64,000 bases of DNA from Robiginitomaculum sp. (GCA_030949705.1 JAUZSF010000015.1:81409-145408); one strand, 5' to 3'; shown: positions 48,801 to 57,546, numbered from the stretch's first letter. A program made the numbers and translations. The notes: generated from the letters alone by a model not told the origin.

Positions 48801-49063
48801 AAGACTCCTGGTGGTCACCACGCCTTCGGGTTGGCGCCCGCAATGAGTTCCAGGGCAATGCAGCCAGCACGGTCGCCCGCTTCTCTGGCTTTACCGACGA
48901 ATTCACCCTGACCCCGCAACAGCTCCCCAAAACGGCGCTGTTGTTGGGCTTTTCGCTTTCTGCCGGCAGCCGCTTTACCTCGTTTGGCTTTGATTATGAT
49001 GCGGATGTGCGTAATGGCTTTGTTCGTCATACGGGCCGCTTGGTGATTCGTTTCATCTTCTGA
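45884..49063 (+). CDS. Autotransporter (type V secretion) with beta-helix passenger
   Basis: A ~1,059-residue self-secreting outer membrane protein. The start at 45884 gives a signal peptide MLRKILLTSVALPLFGFASI ending near AVAQVELTD. The passenger (about residues 25-720) is rich in short repeated strands of the type GNITNATTGRITVEGND and NGDITNAGAIVVKGTNSIGL, as in pectate-lyase-like beta-helices. The C-terminal ~270 residues are the 12-stranded barrel (GGLWAEEIGYYMNRNLSSIS, and a final GRLVIRFIF ending in aromatic F). The passenger is Asn/Gly/Thr-rich and acidic. An adhesin or surface structure role is inferred; the function is unknown. Confidence 0.85.
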   Translation: MLRKILLTSVALPLFGFASIAVAQVELTDERTTPVTTGTIDGGSPGDIIIRSGASILVGAGNTAVTIDTDNTVTNEGTIGSADANNTTGILISGGTTGGFTNTGVVDLNEDYTPVDSDEDGDVDGPFAIGTGRTGVLVEGSSPFNGNITNATTGRITVEGNDSAGVRILAGLNGNLINNGNITITGNDGYGIQVDGTVNGDITNAGAIVVKGTNSIGLGIDAAINGTVTNTGQISATGFRETTRRNNADERAKLDADDLGQGGSAVSIAASISGGFLNGAQLDNAGNTVRTGEIFSQGSAPAILIAAGQSGTPDADVVLGKIGAAADNQDYGLVNTGTISAAGINDGFAASAIRVQGAEVGGIMRRAIIEHGIFNGGTILATAFDASAHSLWVGNGAYVDTVTNTGRIRSSVISQVGGQSMAITIDAGGETNTITNSNVIEAEYTGAGNGSQAVAIMDAAGSINLIENQGQITATYTEILPDGQSVDPNDTTRRTVAIDVSANTDGVTVRQFADPDIGGNPAITGDILLGSGDDLVELDAGTVDGDIVFGDGADVLTIDGGAALTGALFDSDGLLTLDIRNGLLALGSGTSLALTNATFGADALLQMTLADSATGIVGATFNASGAVTFLDGATIAPILSGLIGDGGSFSFLQANSLSIAGSLNSLLNSDQLPFLYEVNLRQGAAGNTLVLDLQRRSATDLGFDSNQAAAYNPWFTALSQSNDTALESGFARLTTADEFYAAYDQLLPEFGAAALQFALANTDGTTGAVASRLDNVRRGYGKQGGLWAEEIGYYMNRNLSSISQPYRGFGLGLAIGIDRPLGPFEAVGIAVSGFSNEIKQAVGFDKPLTSQSGQIGAYVGGEFGGFNFETHSAIGYDDFSSERVLKFGDISRTALGGWSGYHVASTTRLSYDITSGKWFIRPSASLDYLWLKENSYVEAGGGTGFDLDVNARTSKSLTGTAAITFGRKFGDLKDSWWSPRLRVGARNEFQGNAASTVARFSGFTDEFTLTPQQLPKTALLLGFSLSAGSRFTSFGFDYDADVRNGFVRHTGRLVIRFIF

Positions 49064-49374
49064 TTGCAAACTTAAAGTATTAACAAGATATTCTCTTGCA
49101 CCAATTGGCACAGGCCCAGAATGGCCTATGCCACTGTTTTATTGCGTCTATTTATCTCGTTAAAATTTCATTCTTATAACTTGACTTAATATACGATTTA
49201 TACGAGTGTTTGTGTGCGTCCTATCGTGTCAGGCGCATTTCCCCGGCCGGGCTCACCCCGTGCTCTTTATTCCGGGGGTGAAGGGCTGAAGACACCCCGA
49301 GCTTCAGCCCTTCTTTTCTCTACATCCCATTTCATGCTCTGGTATATTCAGGCGAATCACCATGGGGCACAGAT
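49064..49374. other. Intergenic stretch between autotransporter and asparaginase-like gene
   Basis: About 310 nt without a gene. The segment 49130-49210 is AT-rich. A strong hairpin with a T-tract lies at 49281-49318 and is listed separately. A TTGACT box at 49181 lacks a well-spaced -10 box. Confidence 0.55.
49281..49318 (+). terminator. Rho-independent terminator between autotransporter and iaaA-like gene
   Basis: An 11-bp stem AAGGGCTGAAG with CTTCAGCCCTT around a 10-nt loop is followed by CTTTTCTC. It lies 218 nt downstream of the autotransporter. Confidence 0.75.
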
Positions 49375-50398
49375 ATGGCAAAGTTCACGTACATGATATT
49401 GTTGGTCGTCATGGCCCTGCTTGGCGCCTGTCAAAGCCTTGGCGAAGTTGATAAATCCCCCGTGGCTGACGCCTCCCCACCGCTGGTCATTCTGGTGCAT
49501 GGGGGGGCCGGTTCGGTTGGCCCCAAAGGCATGTCAAAAAAGGACCAGGCGGCCTATCGCGCGGCGCTGGGTCTGGCGCTGGACACGGGCTATGCGGTGC
49601 TGGCCAAAGGCGGCCGTTCGCTGGACGCGGTTCAGGCGGCGATTGTGACTATGGAAAACAACCCCCTGTTTAATGCGGGTAAAGGCGCGGTCTTTACCGC
49701 CGAGGGCAAAAACGAATTGGACAGCTCGATCATGGACGGGCGTAACCGCAATGCCGGGGCGGTGGCCGGGGTCACCATTGTCAAAAACCCGATCCTGGCG
49801 GCGCGCGCGGTGATGGACAAAAGCCCCCATGTGATGATGGCCCGCGATGGGGCCGAAGCCTTTGCCAAGGAACAGGGATTGGACATTGTGCCGCCGTCTT
49901 ATTTCTTTACGCAAAAGCGCTGGGATCAGCTGGAACGCGCCCGGGCCCGCGCCAAGGCCAAGGCGGCCCTGCCCGCCAGCAGTCATTTTGGCACGGTGGG
50001 CGCAGTGGCGCTGGATGCCGATGGTCATATTGCGGCGGGCACTTCGACCGGCGGCATGACCTATAAGCGCTTTGGCCGCATTGGCGACAGTCCCATAATC
50101 GGTGCCGGCACCTATGCCAGCGATTTATCCTGTGCCGTATCGGCCACCGGCTGGGGCGAATTTTTTATCCGTGGCACGGCGGCGCGTGATATTTGCGCCC
50201 GCGTGCAATGGAACCATGATGATATTCAGGAAGCGGCGGATCTGGTATTGGCGGATCTGGAAGACATGGGCGGCACAGGCGGTGTACTGGCGCTGACCCC
50301 CAAAGGCACTTATGCTTTTTTCGTTTACAACACAAATGATGTTCCGGGGCGTAAAAACCGCCGACCGGAATGATGTCTATATTTTTGGTGATGAGTAA
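49375..50398 (+). CDS. Lipoprotein isoaspartyl peptidase/L-asparaginase (Ntn hydrolase), one frameshift near the end
   Basis: A Thr-type N-terminal nucleophile hydrolase of the plant-type asparaginase/isoaspartyl peptidase family. The signal peptide ends in the lipobox LLGAC (Cys at about residue 19), so the enzyme is predicted to be lipid-anchored. The proenzyme has LVILVHGGAGSVGPKGMSKK, the conserved NPLFNAGKGAVFTAEGKNEL, and the autocleavage and nucleophile site HFGTVGAVALDADGHIAAGT (Thr after HFG). Near the C-terminus the frame breaks in the T6 run at 50313-50318; removing one T gives YAFSFTTQMMFRGVKTADRN and a stop at 50398. The gene is 8 nt from parE. Transport to the periplasm would make it a nitrogen or protein-repair enzyme. 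Confidence 0.88.
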
Positions 50399-50405
50399 GG
50401 TGAGC

Positions 50406-52427
50406 ATGAGCGACAAATCTGGTAAATCCAAACTGGAAGAGGCCTCGGCTCTCTTTGGCGCGCCCACAAAGTCCAGCGCACCAACCGCCTATACCGCCGA
50501 TGATATTGAGGTACTCGAAGGCCTGGAACCGGTGCGCAAGCGCCCGGGCATGTATATTGGCGGCACCGGCCGCGCCGCTTTGCATCACCTCTTTGCCGAA
50601 GTTCTGGACAACGCCATGGACGAGGCCGTGGCGGGATATGCGGACCGGATCGAAGTGGTTCTCGAGCCAGATAACACCCTGACGGTCATTGATAATGGTC
50701 GGGGTATTCCCGTGGACCCGCATCCAAAATTCAAGGACAAATCGGCCCTGGAAGTGATCATGACCACCCTGCATGCGGGGGGGAAGTTTTCCTCCAAGGT
50801 CTATCAGACCTCGGGCGGCCTGCACGGGGTTGGGGTGTCGGTGGTCAATGCCCTATCCGAACGTCTGGATGTCGAAGTGGCCCGGGGTAAAAAGCTCTAT
50901 GCACAGAGCTTTTCGCGCGGCCTGTCTCTTGGCCCCCTAGAGGAAATGGGCGCAGCCCCGAACCGGCGCGGCACGCTGGTGCGCTTTACGCCGGATCCGG
51001 AAATTTTTGGTGACAAGCTGTCCTTTTCGCCAAAACAGGTATTCCGCATGACCCGCGCCAAGGCCTATCTGCAACGGGGCGTGCGCATTCGCTGGCGCTG
51101 TGAGGCGAGCCTGGTCGAGGGCACGGATACCCCCGCCGAGGCCGAATTTCATTTTCCGGGCGGACTGGCCGACTTTTTGCGCGAGCGCCTTGGCAGAAGA
51201 CCACCATCACGCCAGAGGTGTTTGCCGGACGGGTGGAAAAAGACGGCGGCCATGGCTCGGTCGAATGGGCGGTGGCCTGGACCCCGCAGGGTTTTGGCGA
51301 GGCCGATGGCTTTACCTCATCCTATTGCAACACCGTGCCCACCGCCGAAGGAGGCACCCACGTATCGGGCCTGCGCTCGGCCCTGACCAGGGGCTGAAGG
51401 CCTATGCAGAAACCGCGGGGCTTGGCAAAAAGGCAGCGCAAATCACCGCCGATGATGTGCTGGGCACCGCCGGAGCCATGGTCTCGGTCTTCATTACCGA
51501 GCCGGAATTTCAGGGCCAGACCAAGGAAAAAGCTGGCCTCTCCTGCCGCCGCCAAGGCGGTGGAAGCCGCCGTGCGCGACCCGTTTGACCACTGGCTGGC
51601 CGGGGCGCCCAAGGAAGCGGCCAAATTGCTGGAATGGGTGATCGGGCGCGCCGAAGACCGCCTGCGCCGTCGCCGCGAAAAAGAGGTCAGCCGCAAAAGC
51701 GCCACGCGCAAGCTGCGCCTGCCGGGCAAGCTGGCCGATTGTTCGCGCTCGGGCGCCAAGGATACCGAGATTTTTCTGGTCGAAGGGGACAGCGCCGGTG
51801 GCTCGGCCAAACAGGCGCGCAACCGCAAGACCCAGGCAATTTTGCCGCTAAAAGGCAAAATCCTGAATGTCGCCAGCAACAGTGTTGATAAAATCGCCGC
51901 CAATCAGGAAATCCGCGATCTCTCCCAGGCCCTTGGGCGTGCATATCGGCAAGAATTTTGACCTTGAAAACCTGCGCTATGAGCGCGTCATCATCATGAC
52001 CGATGCCGATGTGGATGGGGATCATATCGCCGCCCTGTTGATCACGTTTTTCTATAAAACCATGCCGCAAATTATCCATGCCGGGCGGCTTTATCTGGCC
52101 CTGCCACCGCTTTACCGGCTCAGCCAGAAGGGCAAGAGCGCCTATGCCCGCGATGATGCCCACCGCGAGGAACTCCTGGCGACGGAATTTTCCGGGCGCG
52201 GCAAGGTCGAGGTCAGCCGCTTTAAGGGCCTTGGCGAAATGATGCCGGCACAACTGAAAGAAACCACCATGGACCCGGCCAAACGCACCCTGGCCCGCAT
52301 CCGCTTTGATGAAGATAATCTGCCCACCACCGAAGCTTTGGTAGAAACCCTCATGGGCAAAAAACCCGAACTGCGCTTTGCCTTTATCCAGGAACATGCC
52401 AAATTTGTGCGCGAGCTGGATGTGTAA
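50406..52427 (+). CDS. parE: DNA topoisomerase IV subunit B (ParE), four frameshifts
   Basis: Topoisomerase IV unlinks daughter chromosomes. The ATG at 50406 (MSDKSGKSKLEEASALFGAP) follows AAGGTGAG. The GHKL ATPase has LEPVRKRPGMYIGGTGRAA, VIDNGRGIPVDPHPKFK and SGGLHGVGVSVVNALS. The TOPRIM domain has LVEGDSAGGSAKQARNRKTQ and IIMTDADVDGDHIAALLITF. Four single-base breaks occur near 51192 (missing C), 51393 (missing C), 51530 and 51945, each repairable, giving a ~673-residue protein. Distinguishing features (EGDSAGGSAKQAR, the C-terminal EHAKFVRELDV) fit ParE rather than GyrB. Its partner parC is not in the window. Confidence 0.9.
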
Positions 52428-52436
52428 GGGGGTACT

Positions 52437-52748
52437 ATGCGCATTATCCACCCAAGCGATTTTACCGGCACCCGCGCCTGGGATGCCTTGGATATAGAAA
52501 CCATCGATACCGCATCCATACGCCTGCACTGGACCGACAAGCCCTATAAATGGCACGTCAATGATGGACCCGAGGTTTTTGTAGTACTTGACGGCGTAAT
52601 CAATATGCATACCCGTGACAATAAGGGTGAACAGGTCTGGCGTCTGGTCAAAGGCGATATTTTTCATGCCCAAGATGGCGACGAACACATTGCCCGCCCC
52701 GATGGGACTGCCCGTGTGCTAGTTATTGAGCACAAGGGCAGCGTGTAG
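52437..52748 (+). CDS. Small cupin-domain protein
   Basis: A 103-residue single-domain cupin. It contains VNDGPEVFVVLDGVINMHTR and GDIFHAQDGDEHIARPDGTA, with metal-binding His and Glu typical of the beta-barrel fold. It lies 9 nt after parE. The function cannot be predicted; many such proteins bind a metal or a sugar-like ligand. Confidence 0.8.
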   Translation: MRIIHPSDFTGTRAWDALDIETIDTASIRLHWTDKPYKWHVNDGPEVFVVLDGVINMHTRDNKGEQVWRLVKGDIFHAQDGDEHIARPDGTARVLVIEHKGSV

Positions 52749-52770
52749 AGGCCAATTACCTGACGCAACC

Positions 52771-53070
52771 TCAAACCAGTTCCAGCCTTAACGACCGCCC
52801 AACTGCCTTGGCGGCACGGGCAAGGGTTGCCAGGGTGACATTGCCATTGGCGGGGTCTAGCAGCCGGTCCAGTTGTGAACGGCTGGTTTTCAGGCGCTCT
52901 GCCATAGCGATTTTTGTCATGCCTTCAGCCTTCATGGCCTCGGCAAGCTGAAAGGCGATCACGCGCTTGATGGCATGCTCGTTGGCTTCTTCATACGTGC
53001 CTTGCTCTTTCAGAAAATCATCAAAGAACTGGCCGGGTTTTCCAGTTTCCAATTTACTGTCCTTACTCAT
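52771..53070 (-). CDS. HigA-type antitoxin, XRE family helix-turn-helix
   Basis: A 99-residue antitoxin of the HigA family. The C-terminal part carries an XRE-type helix-turn-helix (MTKIAMAERLKTSRSQLDRL and NGNVTLATLARAAKAVGRSL). The N-terminus is an acidic helix likely to bind the toxin. The start overlaps the toxin stop by 4 nt, the usual toxin-first arrangement of higBA. It is expected to repress its own promoter through the palindrome upstream of the toxin. Confidence 0.85.
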   Translation of the reverse strand: MSKDSKLETGKPGQFFDDFLKEQGTYEEANEHAIKRVIAFQLAEAMKAEGMTKIAMAERLKTSRSQLDRLLDPANGNVTLATLARAAKAVGRSLRLELV

Positions 53071-53431
53071 TTCAAACCTCTCATTCTTTGACTGGCCATT
53101 TCCAGTTCACGCACCGGCGTTTTCTGGGACTTCTTGATGAAGCCGTGCAGCAAAACCATGGCCCCATCATGAACACAGAAAAACACCCGCGAAATCCGCC
53201 CGCCGGAAAGATGACTCCTGATTTCCCAAAGGCCTTTATGCCCTTGAGAGCACGACATAAAGGCATACCCACAGGCCAGCCAAATTCTGCCGTACAAATA
53301 TCCTCACCTATGGTTTTGCGATCTTCCGCGGCCATAGCCAGTAACCATTCCCGCACGGGGACCCAGCCAGTATGGGACTCAAAAAATCGTGCCGGAAGGC
53401 GCTTATGCTCAACCATGTGAAAATGTACCAT
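53067..53431 (-). CDS. HigB-type toxin (phage gp49-like), one frameshift
   Basis: A ~120-residue RelE-superfamily endoribonuclease toxin. One frame begins MVHFHMVEHKRLPARFFESH and runs to GMPLCRAL, the other gives GHKGLWEIRSHLSGGRISRV and FIKKSQKTPVRELEMASQRM to the stop at 53067. A missing G in a run near 53246 explains the break (expected CRALKGHKGLWEIRS). An in-frame ATG at 53416 may be the true start. The antitoxin gene overlaps by 4 nt. The frame break may be a sequencing error; if real, the toxin would be inactive. Confidence 0.8.
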
Positions 53432-53450
53432 ATATGGTACTATTGGTCAA
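53422..53450 (-). promoter_or_regulatory. Palindromic operator and overlapping promoter of higBA
   Basis: GTACCATATATGGTAC (53425-53440) is a perfect 16-bp palindrome. On the minus strand TTGACC (53450-53445) and TACATT (53427-53422) flank it with 17-nt spacing, so the palindrome lies between -35 and -10 and overlaps the -10. That is where a HigA repressor dimer would bind. The 5' end of the transcript would fall near 53415, close to an in-frame ATG at 53416, so the mRNA may be nearly leaderless. Confidence 0.55.
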
Positions 53451-53552
53451 TATAAGCTTCATTCCGCCCCCTCAAAGCCCCTTGAACCTATAGTCATTGT
53501 AGAGATTAGCCTGTCTGGATCGCCCCTTTTGGGGTATCTGAGGAGATTGGTC

Positions 53553-54107
53553 ATGGGCACTACACTATGGATACAATTAACCGGCATGTTCGCCAGCGGC
53601 GCCTTTTTGGCAGCGGTACTCTGGTCCATTGCGTTTCCGCAAAGGCGGATCTGGCCTCCGCAAAAATCAAACGTCATCAACCAGGTCCTGATCTGGGTGC
53701 TGACCGCAATGGCACTGGGCAGCATGTTTTGGCTTGGCCTAGCCGATTGGAACAGCCTGGGATGGCCAGCGCCGCTGCGCTGGGGGCTGGGCCTGCCCTT
53801 GATGGTTATCGGCAATATTGTGGTCATCCACAGCATTATTTATCTGGGTTATAAAACCACCAGCGGCGCCAAAACCACGCTGAAAAGTAATGGCTTTTAC
53901 CGATACTCGCGCAATCCGCAATATACGGCGGACCTGATATTATTTGCCGGCTGGGCCATTTTATCGGCCTCATCCGATGCCATGCCGGTGATCATCCTGA
54001 CGCTGGTGACCCTGTTTATGGCTCCGTTTAGCGAGGAGCCATGGCTACGCAAAATGTATGGCAAACCCTATGAAGACTATTGCGGCAAGGTGCGGCGTTT
54101 TCTATAA
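53553..54107 (+). CDS. Membrane methyltransferase, PEMT/ICMT-like
   Basis: A 184-residue integral membrane protein with about four segments (LTGMFASGAFLAAVLWSIAF, VLIWVLTAMALGSMFWLGLA, and others). The start at 53553 is chosen because AGGAGA precedes it by 6 nt. The C-terminal GFYRYSRNPQYTADLILFAG and EEPWLRKMYGKPYEDYCGKV match the SAM-binding signature of isoprenylcysteine and phospholipid methyltransferases. The substrate is unknown; a lipid is most likely. Confidence 0.78.
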   Translation: MGTTLWIQLTGMFASGAFLAAVLWSIAFPQRRIWPPQKSNVINQVLIWVLTAMALGSMFWLGLADWNSLGWPAPLRWGLGLPLMVIGNIVVIHSIIYLGYKTTSGAKTTLKSNGFYRYSRNPQYTADLILFAGWAILSASSDAMPVIILTLVTLFMAPFSEEPWLRKMYGKPYEDYCGKVRRFL

Positions 54108-54217
54108 GATGGCCAAACTTACCCCTTCATCAAATCTCAGCGATAAGCCCGGCGCACACCCTTGCCAAGACAGCACCCCGCAACCATGTAGAGCAGGCAA
54201 AACGAAAGACCCGCCCC

Positions 54218-54721
54218 ATGCCTATTGCCAAGCTCTCCACCCGGTTAAGACGCATTACCGATGATTTTGCCACTGCCCCGCAATTGATGATTGCCGACAT
54301 GAAAGCCGCCAAAGAGGCTGGCTTTTCCCTGATCCTGAATGCCCGCCCCGATGGTGAGGAGGACGAGGACGAACAGCCCCTGAGCCGTCACCTTAAAGAA
54401 GCCGCCCAAGCCGCCGGTTTGGCCTATGCCTATGTTCCCATCCTGAACGGGGCGGCTTTTTCCCATAATGCACTGATCGCAGCAGGCGAAGCCATGGCCG
54501 ATAATGACGGGCCGGTATTGGGGTTTTGCCTGACCGGCATGCGCTCCTTGCGCCTGTGGGCGCTGGCCAGTGCCCTTTATGGCCGGGCAGAGCCGGACCA
54601 GTTGATCGCTGCTGCTGCCGCTGCCGGGCTGTCGCTGGATGCTTTTGCCGAGCATTTACAACGGCTTTCGCGCGGGCAAGCCCCGCTTTACGTTGCCGAT
54701 GATGCGGCGATGATGATTTAG
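54218..54721 (+). CDS. Beta-lactamase-hydrolase-like (TIGR01244) phosphatase-fold protein
   Basis: A 167-residue protein of the DSP-like phosphatase fold family TIGR01244. It opens with KLSTRLRRITDDFATAPQLM and has GFSLILNARPDGEEDEDEQP, the conserved substrate loop. The nucleophile Cys is in GFCLTGMRSLRLW, in place of the usual YCRTGTRS. Relatives have been linked to sulfur or biofilm functions, but no clear substrate is known. A start further upstream at 54080 is possible but would extend over the end of the previous gene. Confidence 0.72.
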   Translation: MPIAKLSTRLRRITDDFATAPQLMIADMKAAKEAGFSLILNARPDGEEDEDEQPLSRHLKEAAQAAGLAYAYVPILNGAAFSHNALIAAGEAMADNDGPVLGFCLTGMRSLRLWALASALYGRAEPDQLIAAAAAAGLSLDAFAEHLQRLSRGQAPLYVADDAAMMI

Positions 54722-54850
54722 GCCCCGGCCCAGCCATTTTTCAAGATGACAATAATGTTAGATTTCTCCTGCTTGAAACATGGGCGCGCAATGATAGCCT
54801 TTGCATAATGGCCCACTTTATAAACGCAACGGGCCAAAGGGGAGGCAATC

Positions 54851-56272
54851 TTGATCAAGCAAATCGCGCTGGCTGGCGCGTTATCACTGGCATATGGCAC
54901 CGCCAATGCACAAATGGTGGAAATCGACAAAAACCCGTTTCCATCCACTTATGAACCCATGCCGTCACAACCGGTTTTGATCCGCGGCGCCCATGTCTTT
55001 GATGGCACCGGTGCGGAACTGTCCAAGGCGGATCTGTTGATGGAAAACGGTAAAATCACTGCTTTGGGCGAGAATCTGGAAGCCCCCCAAGGGGCACGCA
55101 TTATCGATGGCACCGGCAAATGGGTAACCCCCGGCATCATTGATGTACATTCCCATCTGGGCGTTTATGCCTCGCCGGGGATACGCGCCACCGCCGATGG
55201 CAATGAGGCGACCAATCCAAACACCGCCGAAGTATCATCCGAACATGGCGTTTGGCCCCATGATCCTGGCTTTAACCGCGCCCGTGCCGGTGGGGTTACC
55301 GCCCTGATGGTGCTGCCCGGATCGGCCAATCTGTTTGGGGGACGGGGCACGGTCTTAAAAAACGTGCCATCGCGCACCGTACAGGGCATGAAATTTCCAG
55401 GCGCGCCTTATGCGCTGAAAATGGCCTGCGGCGAAAACCCCAAACGGGTTTACGGACAAAAGGGTGGTCCCGGTTCACGCATGGGCAATTTTGCCGGTTA
55501 CCGCAAAAACTGGATCAAGGCACAGGCCTACAAGAAAAGCTGGGATGATTACCGCGCAGATTATGCCAAATGGGAAGCCAAAAAAGACAGCAACAGCGCC
55601 AAAAAGGACAAGGACAAAAAAGCACCCAAAGCCCCCAAGCGCAACCTGCAAATGGAAACCCTGATGGGGGTTTTGAACGGCGAGATTATCGTCAACATGC
55701 ACTGTTACCGCGCCGATGAAATGGCTCAGGTGATCGATATGTCCAAAGAATTTGGCTATCATGTGGGTGCCTTTCACCATGCCGTCGAGGCCTATAAGGT
55801 CGCCGATTTGCTGCGCGAAAATGATACCTGTGCCGCCATGTGGGCCGATTGGGGTGGCTTTAAGATGGAGGCCTATGACTCCATCCGTGAAAACATTCCC
55901 CTGGTGCACAAGGCCGGTGCCTGCGCCATTGTCCATTCAGACAGCGAGGTTGGCATTCAGCGCCTAAACCAGGAAGCCGCCAAAGCCCTGGCCGATGGGA
56001 ATAAGGCCGGCCTGAATATATCCCAGGGGGAAGCCTGGACATGGCTGTCCTCCAACCCAGCCAAATTGCTGGGCATTGGGGATAAAACCGGCGCGTTAAA
56101 ACCCGGCCTGAATGCCGACGTAGTGCTCTGGTCCGGCAATCCGTTCAGTGTGTATAGCCGCGCAGACATCGTTTTTGTGGACGGGGCGCGGGTGTTTGAT
56201 CGCCATGATAAATCCCACCAGGCGGTTTCTGATTTTGAGTTGGGACAGCCCGGTGAAGGAGATGAGAAATGA
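54851..56272 (+). CDS. Exported metal-dependent amidohydrolase (imidazolonepropionase-like)
   Basis: A 473-residue amidohydrolase with a signal peptide (MIKQIALAGALSLAYGTANA) and a TTG start preceded by GGAGG at 5-nt spacing. The metal ligands are visible as HSHLG in IDVHSHLGVYASPG, then MHCYRADEM, GAFHHAVEAY and the catalytic IVHSDSEVG. It includes a Lys-rich insertion around residues 230-260 (KKDSNSAKKDKDKKAPKAPK). It is predicted to act in the periplasm on an unknown amide or dipeptide. The next gene, a second amidohydrolase, overlaps it by 4 nt. Confidence 0.88.
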   Translation: MIKQIALAGALSLAYGTANAQMVEIDKNPFPSTYEPMPSQPVLIRGAHVFDGTGAELSKADLLMENGKITALGENLEAPQGARIIDGTGKWVTPGIIDVHSHLGVYASPGIRATADGNEATNPNTAEVSSEHGVWPHDPGFNRARAGGVTALMVLPGSANLFGGRGTVLKNVPSRTVQGMKFPGAPYALKMACGENPKRVYGQKGGPGSRMGNFAGYRKNWIKAQAYKKSWDDYRADYAKWEAKKDSNSAKKDKDKKAPKAPKRNLQMETLMGVLNGEIIVNMHCYRADEMAQVIDMSKEFGYHVGAFHHAVEAYKVADLLRENDTCAAMWADWGGFKMEAYDSIRENIPLVHKAGACAIVHSDSEVGIQRLNQEAAKALADGNKAGLNISQGEAWTWLSSNPAKLLGIGDKTGALKPGLNADVVLWSGNPFSVYSRADIVFVDGARVFDRHDKSHQAVSDFELGQPGEGDEK

Positions 56273-57546
56273 GTATTCTTGGAAAATTTGCCACGGCGGG
56301 CGCCCTGCTCTGCCTGGCCAGTGCCGCCCCCGCCTGGGCGCAAACCATCGCCATTACCGGCGGCAAGGTCATTACCAACACCGCCCAAGGCCAATTGGAG
56401 AATGCCACCGTGCTGATCGAGGACGGCAAAATCCTTTCGGTCGGCCCCGATATTGCCATACCCGAAGGGGCCACACGCATTGATGCCAGTGGCAAATGGG
56501 TCACCCCAGGCTTGTTTGCCCCCCTTTCACAGGTTGGCCTGGTCGAGATTTCACTGGAGGCCAGCACTGATGACAGCCGTGCTGAAAAATCGGAATTTTC
56601 GGTCGCGCTGGATGGCGTCGATGGCTTTAACCCCAAGGCCGAAGCGGTTGCCATCACCAAAATCGAAGGCATGACCCGCATTGCGGTTAGCACCGGGCCG
56701 GGCGAGAATATATTCTCGGGTGCCGGTTTTATTGCCGATACCAGCGGTGATGTTGTGAACAGCATTACCCGGGACCATGCCTTTGTCATGGTGCAAATGG
56801 GCGAACGCGGAGCCCGCATTGCCGGTGGCTCGCGCCCGGCGGCATGGGCCTATTTGCGCAATGCCCTCACCGAAGCCCGCCAGTACCGCCCGGGCCGGGC
56901 GCGCAAGGATGCGCTGTTGAACGGGCCGGATGCCATGGCCTTGAAACCCGTGGCCGAAGGGCGCATGCCTTTGCTGGTCTTTGTTAACCGTGCTTCGGAT
57001 CTGATGACCCTGATCCGATTGCACGAGGCCCAGCCGAAACTGGACCTGGTGGCCGTGGGAGCCGCCGAGGGCTGGATGGTTGCTGATGAATTGGCCGCGG
57101 CAGGCATACCGGTGATTCTGGAGCCCCAAAACAATCTGCCCAGCAGTTTTGAAAGCCTGGGGGCCACCATGACCAATGCGGCCCGTCTGCAAAAGGCCGG
57201 CGTGACCATTGCCATTGCCCAGCTTGGCGAAGCCTTTAATGCGCGGCTGGCCCCGCAACAGGCCGGCGACGCGGTGGCCAATGGCTTATCTTGGGACGCA
57301 GCCTTTGCCGCCATTACCAGCGCCCCGGCGCAGATTTTTGGCCTGGAGGACGAACTTGGCACCCTGCAAAGCGGGATGATTGCCGATGTGGTGGTATGGG
57401 ATGGCGATCCACTGGAGCTGATGACCTCCCCCGATTACGTCTTTATTGGCGGCGAGGCCCAATCGCTTAGCTCCCGCCAGACCAAATTGCGTGATCGCTA
57501 CCTGGACCTTAAAGACGCGAAAGAAAATCCATTCGCCTATCGCTGA
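56269..57546 (+). CDS. Second exported amidohydrolase homologue lacking HxH metal ligands
   Basis: A 425-residue protein with a signal peptide (MSILGKFATAGALLCLASAA, cleaved near AWAQ). It has the amidohydrolase start ITGGKVITNTAQGQLENATV and the end GTLQSGMIADVVVWDGDPLE, but the HxH that normally follows V-T-P-G is replaced by TPGLFAPLSQVGLVEI, and the metal-binding Asp region reads TIAIAQLGEAFNAR. So the active-site metal ligands are missing. The gene overlaps its upstream active-looking paralogue. It may be a regulatory or structural partner, or use another chemistry. Confidence 0.8.
   Translation: MSILGKFATAGALLCLASAAPAWAQTIAITGGKVITNTAQGQLENATVLIEDGKILSVGPDIAIPEGATRIDASGKWVTPGLFAPLSQVGLVEISLEASTDDSRAEKSEFSVALDGVDGFNPKAEAVAITKIEGMTRIAVSTGPGENIFSGAGFIADTSGDVVNSITRDHAFVMVQMGERGARIAGGSRPAAWAYLRNALTEARQYRPGRARKDALLNGPDAMALKPVAEGRMPLLVFVNRASDLMTLIRLHEAQPKLDLVAVGAAEGWMVADELAAAGIPVILEPQNNLPSSFESLGATMTNAARLQKAGVTIAIAQLGEAFNARLAPQQAGDAVANGLSWDAAFAAITSAPAQIFGLEDELGTLQSGMIADVVVWDGDPLELMTSPDYVFIGGEAQSLSSRQTKLRDRYLDLKDAKENPFAYR

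Noticed and set aside
49181..49206. Promoter TTGACT with a TATA-like box upstream of the isoaspartyl peptidase
   Set aside because: The TATA-like bases follow after only 11-14 nt, too short for a standard promoter.
51687..52688. 333-residue minus-strand frame across parE and the cupin gene
   Set aside because: It overlaps two conserved plus-strand genes and shows only composition-driven sequence.
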